Assembly: GCA_025358155.1 (NCBI GenBank)
Contig: JANYKR010000150.1
Span: forward strand, 1-40,393
Source of the DNA: Betaproteobacteria bacterium
Lineage (GTDB): Bacteria > Pseudomonadota > Gammaproteobacteria > Burkholderiales > Burkholderiaceae_C
Direction of reading: 5' to 3'
Length of the DNA: 40,393 nt
In this document: in pieces, positions 24,361-31,830 of the stretch
Layout of the letters: every line of letters starts with the position of its first letter
How positions within the stretch are numbered: position 1 is the stretch's first letter
Made by a program: the position numbers and the translations under genes
The notes under the pieces: generated by a model
The model's database searches: none
Told to the model about the DNA's origin: nothing
Seen by the model: the letters and a program-made list of their open reading frames with translations, nothing else

Positions 24361-24556
24361 GCTTGCTTCTCCAGCGGGGCGGGTGACAGGGTGCGATTGC
24401 GGGCGGCACAGGGGCGGGCGGCGCAGGCTGCGGGGCGGTGACCCGTGCGCGGCAGGGCGGTCCCGGGCTTGGCGGCTGGCCTGGGGGGCGAGTGCTGGTA
24501 CAGCCTGGCGCGAGGTGCAGTGCCCGCAGCGGGCCCAACGGCTGGTTGAACCAGCC

Positions 24557-24576
24557 CGGGTGCGGCGTTACACCCG
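24557..24576 (-). promoter_or_regulatory. Candidate ANTAR-type RNA hairpin in the nirB leader
   Basis: On the minus strand, CGGGTGT pairs with GCACCCG over seven bases (closing pair U-G) around the hexaloop AACGCC, which has A at position 1 and G at position 4 as ANTAR-target hairpins do. It starts three bases after the predicted sigma-54 transcription start. Known ANTAR motifs use two such hairpins. I find only one matching loop. Downstream, GGCTGG/CCAGCC and an overlapping GGTTCAAC/GTTGGGCC stem are mutually exclusive, as in attenuators, but no U-tract is visible. Confidence 0.5.
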
Positions 24577-24589
24577 ACGATTGATGCAA

Positions 24590-24605
24590 TGCAGCATTCA
24601 TGCCA
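24590..24605 (-). promoter_or_regulatory. Sigma-54-type (-24/-12) promoter for nirB-nirD-nasA
   Basis: The minus strand reads TGGCATGAATGCTGCA, compared with TGGCACG-N4-TTGCA. The invariant GG and GC dinucleotides are exactly 12 bases apart, and only two of the consensus positions differ. Transcription would start near 24579, 219 bases before nirB. Nitrate-assimilation operons in Klebsiella are NtrC/sigma-54 controlled, which agrees. No convincing NtrC site was found upstream. Confidence 0.7.
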
Positions 24606-24705
24606 GCGCCTGCCGTGCCGCGTTCGAGGCTGACAGGCCGCCGGCCCGGTCCGGGTTCTCGACCGTGGGCGCCGAGAGCGACCATTGCCGGCAAGGTATC
24701 GTGCT

Positions 24706-24731
24706 GGCTCGACTCTCCGAGAGCCTGAGCC
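24706..24731 (+). repeat. Nested inverted repeat in the leader of the ANTAR regulator gene
   Basis: GGCTC (24706-24710) pairs with GAGCC (24727-24731), and CTCTC (24713-24717) pairs with GAGAG (24719-24723) inside it. The element ends 41 bases before the regulator ATG. It could be a protein-binding palindrome or an RNA hairpin. Nothing in the sequence decides between them. Confidence 0.45.
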
Positions 24732-24772
24732 GCGCTGCTGCAACACACCGTGACTGCGCTGAATTGCCCCTG

Positions 24773-26110
24773 ATGACCCTGTTGATCTTGACCCTCGACG
24801 ATGCACCGGCGCAGGCCGCCGGTGCTGCCATGCTGACGGCGCTGCAGGCGACGGGCATGCCGGCCTTGGCGACAGTGACCTGCCACATGTTGGTGCGTGA
24901 TGTGGTTCGGCTTGCACCGCAAGCGGTCGTTGCACTCAACCCTGGCGTTGATGACGGCCTCGCCCCCGGGTTGCAGGCCGCGCTGGTGCTGCTGGCGGCC
25001 AGTGCGCCGCGGCCAGTGCTGGTGCTGGGCGGCGTGTGCTTGCCTGCCGCTGCGCCCGAGCTGCTTGACGCCCGGGTGCAGGCCTGGCTGCCGTTGCCGC
25101 TCGACATCGCAGCGCTCCGGGCGGCCCTGGCCCTGGCCGCTCCCCGGTTTGCCCGCGAGCAAGGCTTGCAACGCGACCTGCAAGCCGCGCTGGCCCGGCT
25201 CGACGAGCGCAAGTGGGTGGACCGGGCAAAGGGGGTGTTGATGCAGCACCAGCAACTCAGCGAAGACGATGCTTTTGCGCTGCTCCGGGCGGCGTCGATG
25301 CAGGCCAATTTGCGGGTGGGCGAGGTCTCCAGGAACCTGATCGAAGCCGCCACCGCCGCCGACGCGGTCAACCGCGCCGGACAGTTGCGCATGCTGTCCC
25401 AGCGCTGTGTCAAGGCGCTGGCCCTGCGCGCAGCGGCTGGCGTGGGCGGGCGCGGCTGGTCGTCCGCCGAGGACGGCCTGGCCGAGACTCTGCAGCGCCT
25501 GCAGACCAACCTCGACAAGCTGGCCGGGCTGGGCCTGCCCGCGCCTGCTGCGCAGCTGCTGGCCGACACCCGCGATGCGGGCCTGGCCCTGACCCGGCTG
25601 GCGACGCTGGCGGGCGCAGCGCCCAGAGGCCGCTCGGCCTTGCCCTCGGCGGCCACGCTGCAAGCAGCCGACCTGCAGGCCGAGGCCTTGCTGGACCACG
25701 CCGATGCCTTGACCACGGCGCTGGAGGGGCGCGGTGGCCTGCGGCTGCTCAACCTGTGCGGCCGGCAGCGCATGCTGTCGCAGCGCCTGGCCAAACAAGC
25801 CTTGCTGGCGGGTTTGCTGACCGATGCCGGAGCGGCGGTGCAAGCAGCCGCAGCCGCGCAGACAGTGCGGGAGTTTGAGACCGGGTTGGCGGCGCTGGAC
25901 CAGGCACCACTGGCCACCGACGCCATCCGCACCGCACTGGCTCAGGCGCGTGGCCAGTGGCAACGCCTGCTGGACGGTCTGCGCCGGGCTGCAGGCCCTG
26001 AGGCTGCTGCGGGCCGGCTGGTGCTGGCACGTGAAAGCGAAGCTTTGCTGGCCAGCTTCGAGCAGATCACCTCGCTCTACGAGCACAGCATGCAGGTTCT
26101 GCTGGGTTGA
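24773..26110 (+). CDS. ANTAR-domain nitrate-responsive regulator fused to two PilJ/NIT-like sensor domains
   Basis: This 445-residue protein starts with a pseudo-receiver-like domain (about 1-125, MTLLILTLDDAP as first strand). An ANTAR RNA-binding domain follows (about 137-193; WVDRAKGVLMQHQQLSEDDAFALLR is diagnostic). Then come two helical NIT/PilJ-like segments, each opening with a P-box, RAGQLRMLSQR (201-211) and CGRQRMLSQRLAK (329-341). NIT P-boxes bind nitrate or nitrite in NarX and NasR, and ANTAR proteins such as NasR and NasT antiterminate nitrate operons by binding leader hairpins. NasR places NIT before ANTAR and NasT has no NIT, so this order is a hybrid. It is divergent from nirB, whose leader has a matching hairpin. 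ATG 24773 is chosen because homology begins there. No clear ribosome binding site is visible. Confidence 0.87.
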   Translation: MTLLILTLDDAPAQAAGAAMLTALQATGMPALATVTCHMLVRDVVRLAPQAVVALNPGVDDGLAPGLQAALVLLAASAPRPVLVLGGVCLPAAAPELLDARVQAWLPLPLDIAALRAALALAAPRFAREQGLQRDLQAALARLDERKWVDRAKGVLMQHQQLSEDDAFALLRAASMQANLRVGEVSRNLIEAATAADAVNRAGQLRMLSQRCVKALALRAAAGVGGRGWSSAEDGLAETLQRLQTNLDKLAGLGLPAPAAQLLADTRDAGLALTRLATLAGAAPRGRSALPSAATLQAADLQAEALLDHADALTTALEGRGGLRLLNLCGRQRMLSQRLAKQALLAGLLTDAGAAVQAAAAAQTVREFETGLAALDQAPLATDAIRTALAQARGQWQRLLDGLRRAAGPEAAAGRLVLARESEALLASFEQITSLYEHSMQVLLG

Positions 26111-26352
26111 ACAGGGGCCCGCAATCAGCGGCACAGTGCACGATGCGGTCCGGGTCGCGTTGGCCCCGCTGGGTATGATTGTTCCTAGGGGGACGGTGCT
26201 GGTTTGGCTTGTCGCTGGGCGGGTCAGTCCCCAGAATCAAAGCCTGTTTCAGGCTGTGTACGAATCGTCCAATGCAGCGCCTGCTTGCCCGATTTCAGCC
26301 TGGGTTTTCAGCCCTGATTTGAAGTCCCAATTCCTGATCTGATCGCCAGCCT

Positions 26353-27393
26353 GTGGCCACAACCCTGTCCAATGTGACACCTGCCGGGCCTGACCGGGCC
26401 GAATCCGGCTTGCCTGCCGCCTTCCCGCTTCTGGACGCGCTGTTGGCCCTGGCCCTGCCGGCCCTGGCCGGGCAGCAAGGCATGGGCCTGGGCGTCAAGC
26501 AGCAAGAAGATGGACGCTACCTCTTGGCCAGTCCGGCCCTGGCGGCGTTGCTGGGTCGTGCCGGTGCAGGGCTCAGCGGCCGCAGCGATGCCGACTTGTT
26601 CGACCCGTCCACCGCCGCTTTGCTGCGCGCGGCCGATCACACCGCGCTGGCCCAGGCCAGTGCGTTGCTCAGCGAGCACCGCTTCGAGCTGGCCGGCGAG
26701 CGGCGTGAGTTCCAGGTGTTGCGCCTCGCCAGCCCGGCGGGCACCGGCCCGCGCCTGATCTGCAGTCTCTGGCAGGACATGGCGCCGCAGCGCCAGCGCG
26801 ATGCGCAACTGCGGGTGGCGCTGGACCAGCTGGAGCAGCAGCAACACGCCAACGACATGCTGCGCCGCGAACTCGCCGATCAAGCCTTGCGCGACCAGGC
26901 CAGCGGCCTCTTCAGCCGGGCTCATTTTGATGACCAGATGCGGCGCGAACTCGACCTGTCGGCGCGGGAGCACCGCGAGTTTGCGCTGGTCCAGATGTCG
27001 CTTGATCCGTTTGGCGACAAGCTGCGGGCCCTGGGCACCCGAGGCCACGACCGGGTCTGCGAGGCGATGGGCCGTTTGCTGCGCGGCAACACCCGGGCGA
27101 TGGACGCGTCCTGCCGCATCGATGACAACCAGTTTGCGGTGTTGTTGTCCGGCGTGGGCCTGGCCACGGCGCACTCGCGCATGGAAGGCCTGCGACGCCA
27201 ATGCGCCACCCAGATCGTGATGCTCGACGGCGTTGAGCTCAATTTCACGGTGTCGATGGGCGTGGCCAGCTTCCCGCACACCGCGCACAGCCACGATGAG
27301 CTGACCACTGCTTGCACGGCGGCGCTGGCCGAAGCACGCCGCCGCGGCGGCAATACCGTCGCGCTGGCCAGCATCCGCTTCGACGCGGCCTGA
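26353..27393 (+). CDS. PAS-like/GGDEF protein with degenerate active site
   Basis: This is a predicted 346-residue soluble protein. Residues about 40-150 look like a PAS-type sensor module, about 150-185 a coiled-coil linker, and about 185-340 a GGDEF fold. The catalytic motif expected at 257-261 reads DDNQF instead of GGDEF, so diguanylate cyclase activity is unlikely. The inhibitory-site motif RxxD (RAMD, 248-251) is kept with the canonical five-residue spacing, so it may be a c-di-GMP receptor. The C-terminal SMGVASFPH segment is typical. The start is uncertain: GTG 26353 is the first start after an in-frame stop at 26335, and the next plausible ATG is near residue 44. It follows the ANTAR regulator on the same strand after 242 bases with no clear promoter. 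Confidence 0.82.
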   Translation: MATTLSNVTPAGPDRAESGLPAAFPLLDALLALALPALAGQQGMGLGVKQQEDGRYLLASPALAALLGRAGAGLSGRSDADLFDPSTAALLRAADHTALAQASALLSEHRFELAGERREFQVLRLASPAGTGPRLICSLWQDMAPQRQRDAQLRVALDQLEQQQHANDMLRRELADQALRDQASGLFSRAHFDDQMRRELDLSAREHREFALVQMSLDPFGDKLRALGTRGHDRVCEAMGRLLRGNTRAMDASCRIDDNQFAVLLSGVGLATAHSRMEGLRRQCATQIVMLDGVELNFTVSMGVASFPHTAHSHDELTTACTAALAEARRRGGNTVALASIRFDAA

Positions 27394-27515
27394 ACCGGCA
27401 GCAACCCGCCAGGGCTGGCGTTGCCGGGCGCTGAGGCAAACGCGGGTGGTCACGGCTCGGGGCGGGCTGGCACACTGCAGCCAGTCCCATTCCTCCACCT
27501 CAGGATCTGCCGCCG

Positions 27516-29066
27516 ATGCTCCCGTCCTCCTTGTTTGCCTTGTTGGCCGCCGGCGCCGACGCTGCGCCCGCGATTGCGGCCCCCGGCCGCCTGGCGCTGG
27601 ATTTCAAGTCGTTGCGGGCCTTGGTCGGTGACACGCTGGCCTTTCTCAACGCCCAGGGCATAGGCCGCAATGACCGGGTCGCCATCGTGTTGGGCAATGG
27701 CCCCGAGATGGCCGCCTGTTTTGCCGCCTGCGCCTGCGGCGTGGCCAGCGCGCCGCTCAACCCGGGCTACCGCGCCGACGAGTTCGAGTTCTACCTGTCG
27801 GACCTGCACGCCAAGGCGCTGATCGTCGAACGAGCCAGCACCTCGCCAGCCATTGCGGTGGCTAAAAAGTTGGGTGTCAGGGTGTTCGACCTGGTGGCGA
27901 CCCCCGGCGCAGGCGCGGGCAGTTTCATGTTGCAGGCACGCGATGCTGCAGCCGGCAAAACGGCGGGTGGTGCGGCCAGCACGTCGGCAACCCACGGCGG
28001 CCTGGCCCAGCCCGATGACATCTCGATGGTGCTGCACACCTCGGGCACCACCTCGCGGCCCAAGATCGTGCCGCTGTCGCAGCGCAACCTGTGTGCGTCG
28101 GCCGTCAACATCGGCCGCACCCTGCGGTTCACGCCCACCGACTGCGGCCTCAACATCATGCCGCTGTTCCACATCCACGGCCTGATCGCCGGGGTGCTGG
28201 CGCCGTTGGCGGCGGGCTCGCAGGTGTTTTGCACGCCGGGCTTCAATGCCCTCAAGTTCTTTGGCTGGATGGACGAGGCCAAGCCTACCTGGTACACCGC
28301 CGTGCCCACGATGCACCAGGCCATCGTCGGCCGGGCTGGCAAGAATGCCGAAGTGATTGCCCGCCACCCTTTGCGTTTCATGCGCTCGTCGTCGTCGTCG
28401 ATGCCGCCTCAGGTGATCCGGGAGCTCGAAGCCGTTTTCCATGCGCCCTTGATCGAGGCCTACGGCATGACCGAGGCCACCCACCAGATGAGCTCCAACC
28501 CGTTGCCGCCCGAGGCCCGCAAGCCCGGTACCGTGGGCCGCGCGGCCGGGCCCGAGGTGGCGATCATGGGCGCGGACGGCCGTCTGCTGGCGGCCGGCGG
28601 GGTTGGCGAGATCGTGATCCGGGGCGACAACGTCACCGCTGGCTACGAGAACAACCCCGCCGCCAATGCCGAGGGCTACGCCAATGGCTGGTTTCGCACC
28701 GGCGACCAGGGTGCGATGGACGACGAGGGCTACCTCAGCATCACCGGCCGGCTCAAGGAGATCATCAACCGGGGCGGCGAGAAGATCAGCCCGCGTGAGG
28801 TCGACGAGTTGCTGATGGACCACCCGGCCGTGGCGCAGGTGGTGTGCTTCGGCATGCCGCACCCCAAGCTGGGCGAGGAGGTGGCGGCGGTGGTGGTGCT
28901 GCGCGAAGGCCAGGCCGCGACCGAGCGTGAACTGCAGGCTTTTGTGGCCACCCGCGCCGCCGACTACAAGGTGCCCAAGAAGATCTTGTTCATGGACGAG
29001 ATCCCCAAGGGTGCGACCGGCAAACTGCAGCGCATCGGCCTGGCTGCCAAGCTCGGCCTGGGCTGA
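27516..29066 (+). CDS. Acyl-CoA synthetase, oxalate--CoA ligase-like (AMP-forming)
   Basis: This 516-residue adenylate-forming ligase has the P-loop motif LHTSGTTSRPKIVPLSQ (residues about 171-187), A5 motif YGMTEATHQMSSNPLP, A7 GWFRTGDQG, A8 GRLKEIINRGGEKISP and the C-terminal catalytic lysine in PKGATGKLQR. The NVT-GYENNP and TWYTAVPTMHQ stretches resemble plant AAE3 and yeast Pcs60 oxalyl-CoA synthetases more than long-chain or 4-coumarate ligases. Oxalyl-CoA decarboxylase and formyl-CoA transferase are not in the window, so the substrate is only suggested by similarity. The panE-like gene follows after 62 bases on the same strand. Confidence 0.87.
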   Translation: MLPSSLFALLAAGADAAPAIAAPGRLALDFKSLRALVGDTLAFLNAQGIGRNDRVAIVLGNGPEMAACFAACACGVASAPLNPGYRADEFEFYLSDLHAKALIVERASTSPAIAVAKKLGVRVFDLVATPGAGAGSFMLQARDAAAGKTAGGAASTSATHGGLAQPDDISMVLHTSGTTSRPKIVPLSQRNLCASAVNIGRTLRFTPTDCGLNIMPLFHIHGLIAGVLAPLAAGSQVFCTPGFNALKFFGWMDEAKPTWYTAVPTMHQAIVGRAGKNAEVIARHPLRFMRSSSSSMPPQVIRELEAVFHAPLIEAYGMTEATHQMSSNPLPPEARKPGTVGRAAGPEVAIMGADGRLLAAGGVGEIVIRGDNVTAGYENNPAANAEGYANGWFRTGDQGAMDDEGYLSITGRLKEIINRGGEKISPREVDELLMDHPAVAQVVCFGMPHPKLGEEVAAVVVLREGQAATERELQAFVATRAADYKVPKKILFMDEIPKGATGKLQRIGLAAKLGLG

Positions 29067-29128
29067 AGCGCCCGCGCCAAGGCACCGCAGATGTGGTGTG
29101 AACACGCCTGAACGACAAAGGACGTTGC

Positions 29129-30136
29129 ATGAAAATCGCCATCGTCGGCGCCGGCGCCATCGGCGGCTACCTGGGTGCCAGGCTGTCGGTGGCGGGGGAA
29201 GAGGTCACCTTTATCGCCCGCAACCGCAACCTGGCGGCAATCCAGGCGCAGGGCTTTCGGCTGATCCAGGAAGACGGCAGCCCGTTGCGCGCGCCGGGCG
29301 TGCGTGCGGTTGAAAGTACGGCCGAGGCCGGCCCGCAAGACGCCGTGCTGCTGACCGTCAAGGCGCACCAGGTGCGCGAACTGCTGCCCGCGCTGCGCAG
29401 CCTGTTCGGCCCGAAAACGATGGTCGTGACGATGATCAACGGTGTGCCCTGGTGGTACTTCCAGAAGCTGGCCGGGCCTTACCAGGGCCGGGCGGTGAGC
29501 AGCGTCGACCCGGACGGCGCGTTGGCCGCGCAGATCGAGGTCGATCGCCTGATCGGCAGCGTGGTCTACCCAGCGGCCGAGTTGCTGGAGCCCGGGCTGG
29601 TGCGGGTGATCGAGGGCAACCGCTTCACGCTGGGCGAGCTCGACGGCAGCCGCAGCGAGCGCATCGAGAGGTTGTCGGCGGCCTTCATGCGGGCCGGCTT
29701 CAAGTCGCCGGTGTCCCGCGACATCCGGGCCGAGCTGTGGGTCAAGCTCTGGGGCAACCTGAGCTTCAACCCGATCTCGGCGCTGACCCACGCCACGCTG
29801 GCCGACATCTGCCGGTTTGCGCCGACCCGTGCGCTGGTCGAGCGCATGATGACCGAGGCGCAGGCAGTGGCCGAGGCGCTGGGCGTCAGGTTCAAGATCA
29901 CGCTGGCGCAGCGGCTGGCCGGTGCCGAGGCGGTGGGGGCGCACAAGACCTCGATGCTGCAGGACGTGGAGCAAGGTCGGGCGCTGGAGCTGGAGGCGCT
30001 GGTGGGGGCAGTGGTCGAACTGGGCCGGATCACCGGCACGCCAACGCCCCACATCGAGGCGATCTACGCCGTCACCAGCCTGCTGGGCCGCACCTTGGCG
30101 CAGCAAGACGGCCGGTTGGCCGTGCGGGCCCGCTGA
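29129..30136 (+). CDS. 2-dehydropantoate 2-reductase family (ApbA/PanE)
   Basis: This 335-residue NAD(P)-dependent reductase has an N-terminal Rossmann motif KIAIVGAGAIGGYLGARL, the substrate-domain segment VKLWGNLSFNPISAL (with Lys and Asn of the catalytic set), and the C-terminal TSMLQDVEQGRALELEAL, where S and E bind substrate. PanE makes pantoate for coenzyme A. Burkholderiales carry several paralogues acting on other 2-oxo acids, so panE itself is not certain. It lies 62 bases after the oxalate-CoA-ligase-like gene, probably co-transcribed, which could suit a CoA-related role. ATG 29129 has a GGAC-type weak ribosome binding site. Confidence 0.88.
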   Translation: MKIAIVGAGAIGGYLGARLSVAGEEVTFIARNRNLAAIQAQGFRLIQEDGSPLRAPGVRAVESTAEAGPQDAVLLTVKAHQVRELLPALRSLFGPKTMVVTMINGVPWWYFQKLAGPYQGRAVSSVDPDGALAAQIEVDRLIGSVVYPAAELLEPGLVRVIEGNRFTLGELDGSRSERIERLSAAFMRAGFKSPVSRDIRAELWVKLWGNLSFNPISALTHATLADICRFAPTRALVERMMTEAQAVAEALGVRFKITLAQRLAGAEAVGAHKTSMLQDVEQGRALELEALVGAVVELGRITGTPTPHIEAIYAVTSLLGRTLAQQDGRLAVRAR

Positions 30137-30267
30137 CCGGTCAAACCCGCCTCAGACCGAGGCCGCTGCGCCCGTCGGCATCGCGATAGCGGCACCCTGT
30201 GCAGCCACGAGGCTGTACCGCATCCGTTTCATCGCCCGTCCTCGGGTTTGCAGCGGACTGGCGGTTG

Positions 30268-31089
30268 TCAACGGCCGGCAAATGCCTGCCAGATCATGTA
30301 CGTGGCCAAGCCGTACAGCAGCGTGGCAAACACCTTCTTGAGCTGGCGGGTGTCCATCGCGTGGGCCCGGCGCGCCCCCAGCGGCGCGGTGAGCACACTG
30401 GCCGCTGCGATCACGGCCAGCGCCGGCAGCATCAGGTAACCGAGCGCACCGGGGGCGGCGGGCGGCAGGTTCCAGCCGGCAATCAGGTAGCCCACGGTGT
30501 TGGCCAGCGCAATCGGGAAACCCAGCGCCGCACTGGTCGCCACCGCATTGGCCATCGCCACGTTGCACCAGGTCATGAACGGCACCGAAATGAAGGCGCC
30601 GCCCGCGCCCACCAGCCCCGACACCAGCCCGATCACACCGCCCGCAGCGCCTGCGCCCAGTGGGCCGGGCATCTGCCGGCTGGGCTTGGGCTTGCGGTTG
30701 ATCAGCATCTGGGTGGCCGAGAAGCCCACGAACAGCGCAAACAGCACGGCCAACGCCGTGCCCTTGAGCAACGAAAACACGCCGGCGCCCGACACCAGCC
30801 CGCCGACCACGATGCCGGGCGCCAGCCGGCGCACCAAATCCCAGCGCACCGCGCCGCGGCGGTGGTGCGCACGCACGCTGGCGACCGAGGTGAACAAGAT
30901 GGTGGTCATCGAGGTGGCGATCGCCATCTTCACGGCCAAGCCGGGCGCGATGCCTCGGTGGCTGAAGATCAGCGTCAAGAACGGCACCATCAACATGCCT
31001 CCGCCCACGCCGAGCAGCCCGGCCAGGTAGCCGGTGCAGGCCCCCAGCAACAACAGCTCCAGCACCAGCTGCGGATCGAGAAACGACAT
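30268..31089 (-). CDS. TauE/SafE family membrane transport protein
   Basis: This 273-residue inner-membrane protein has about eight hydrophobic segments and two family repeats beginning with a glycine-rich turn (GLLGVGGGMLMVPFL near residues 20-35 and GLVGAGGAFISVPFM near 160-175). TauE/SafE proteins export sulfite, sulfoacetate or other organic anions. The substrate here is unknown. ATG 31089 is chosen because it overlaps the upstream EVE gene stop (TGATG) and gives a normal first helix. An in-frame start at 31131 lies inside the EVE gene. Confidence 0.9.
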   Translation of the reverse strand: MSFLDPQLVLELLLLGACTGYLAGLLGVGGGMLMVPFLTLIFSHRGIAPGLAVKMAIATSMTTILFTSVASVRAHHRRGAVRWDLVRRLAPGIVVGGLVSGAGVFSLLKGTALAVLFALFVGFSATQMLINRKPKPSRQMPGPLGAGAAGGVIGLVSGLVGAGGAFISVPFMTWCNVAMANAVATSAALGFPIALANTVGYLIAGWNLPPAAPGALGYLMLPALAVIAAASVLTAPLGARRAHAMDTRQLKKVFATLLYGLATYMIWQAFAGR

Positions 31090-31574
31090 CAGGCTGCCGG
31101 GCTGTTCAGCAGGGCGGCAACGGCCGACCATTCAGCAGCGCTGACCGGCGTGATCGACAAGCGGTTGCCTGGTTTGAGTACCAGCATGCTGCTCAACGCG
31201 GGGCACAGCCGCATCTCGCGCAGGCTGAGCAGGCGGGTCTTGGCAACCAGCCGCACGTCCACATGGCACCAGCGGGGTGCAGCCGGGTCTGACTTGGGGT
31301 CGTGGTAGGCGCTGGCGGGGTCAAACTGTGTGGCGTCGGGGTAGGCCGGGCCAGCCACTTCGGCCAGCCCGGCAATGCCCGGCTCGGCGCAAGACGAGTG
31401 GTAAAACAGCACGCCGTCACCCGGCCGCATCGCGTCGCGCATGAAGTTGCGGGCCTGGTAGTTGCGCACGCCGATCCAGGGCACGGTTTGCTGGGGTGCA
31501 TGGCCCAGGTCGTCGATCGAGCACTCGCCGGGCTCGCTTTTCATCAGCCAAAACTGGCCGGGTGCGCTGGGCAT
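31089..31574 (-). CDS. EVE domain-containing protein
   Basis: This 161-residue EVE-domain protein (PUA-like fold) opens with FWLMKSEPGECSIDDL and contains WIGVRNYQARNFMRDAM and GDGVLFYHSSC, the canonical EVE strands. EVE domains recognise modified bases in DNA or RNA and occur in restriction systems and in stand-alone housekeeping genes. Here it is stand-alone with no restriction genes nearby. It overlaps the TauE-like gene by one base (TGATG) and begins 25 bases beyond the 3' end of 6S RNA. A poly-purine run of G on the plus strand lies just before its start. Confidence 0.92.
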   Translation of the reverse strand: MPSAPGQFWLMKSEPGECSIDDLGHAPQQTVPWIGVRNYQARNFMRDAMRPGDGVLFYHSSCAEPGIAGLAEVAGPAYPDATQFDPASAYHDPKSDPAAPRWCHVDVRLVAKTRLLSLREMRLCPALSSMLVLKPGNRLSITPVSAAEWSAVAALLNSPAA

Positions 31575-31599
31575 GCGGTCAAAAGGGGGGGGAGGGGGT

Positions 31600-31775
31600 G
31601 TCCGTCGTGGGCCGTGAACCGCATTCCTGATCCCAAAGGGAGGATCAAGTGGGCGAGGTCAGCGAGGCTTCGGGTTCATCTGACGCGAGACGATCACACC
31701 TGCTTCGCAATATCCCAAGCCCTGGCTCAGAGAGCATCGGATCAAGGAAATCAAGGCTCACAACACACAACGGAC
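31600..31775 (-). ncRNA. ssrS: 6S RNA
   Basis: 6S RNA binds sigma-70 RNA polymerase by mimicking an open promoter. The 176-base minus-strand RNA is closed by a roughly 20-bp terminal stem: GTCCGT at the 5' end pairs with ACGGAC at the 3' end, continuing through GTGAGCC/GGTTCAC and the bulged CCTTGATCC/GGATCAGG helix. An asymmetric open region with GCTCTCTGAGCC forms the central bubble, capped by GGCTTGGG/CCCGAAGCC. A -10-like TAGAAT (31782-31787) puts the start at 31775, agreeing with the stem. It lies 55 bases downstream of zapA on the same strand, the conserved proteobacterial position. Confidence 0.93.
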
Positions 31776-31830
31776 GGCTTCATTCTAAGCACGGCGATGG
31801 GGTGGCGGGGTGCGGAGTTTTTAACGGCTT

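Larger units (their letters stand above)
24361..24772. other. 412-bp divergent control region between nirB and the ANTAR regulator
   Basis: This is the only gene-free stretch over 300 bp. Toward nirB it holds the sigma-54-type promoter, the A1/G4 hairpin, alternative stems at 24531-24556 and a GC-rich leader ending in the nirB ribosome binding site. Toward the regulator gene it holds a nested inverted repeat at 24706-24731. An open frame runs through it in phase with the regulator, but its translation resembles no protein domain, so I treat it as noncoding. Confidence 0.7.

Noticed and set aside
24584-24597. A 4-bp hexaloop hairpin (ATGC/GCAT) seven bases before the A1/G4 hairpin, as a possible first ANTAR hairpin
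   Set aside because: Its loop UGCAUU lacks A1 and G4, the stem is short, and it overlaps the -12 region, so it would not be transcribed from the predicted start.
24236-24772. N-terminal extension of the ANTAR regulator to an ATG at 24236
   Set aside because: The added residues overlap nirB and its promoter and resemble no domain. Receiver-like homology begins exactly at ATG 24773.
24803-24825. GCACCGGC-N7-GCCGGTGC inverted repeat as an NtrC site for nirB
   Set aside because: It contains GCACC and GGTGC, but 13 bases apart instead of the usual five, and it sits in regulator coding sequence.
24269-26134. A 621-codon minus-strand frame opposite the ANTAR regulator
   Set aside because: It is a shadow frame. 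Its translation shows no domain, and it would overlap the nirB start and the control region.
31089-31574. EVE protein as part of a defence island
   Set aside because: No restriction, methylase or nuclease genes are nearby. The neighbours are 6S RNA, zapA and a TauE-type transporter.
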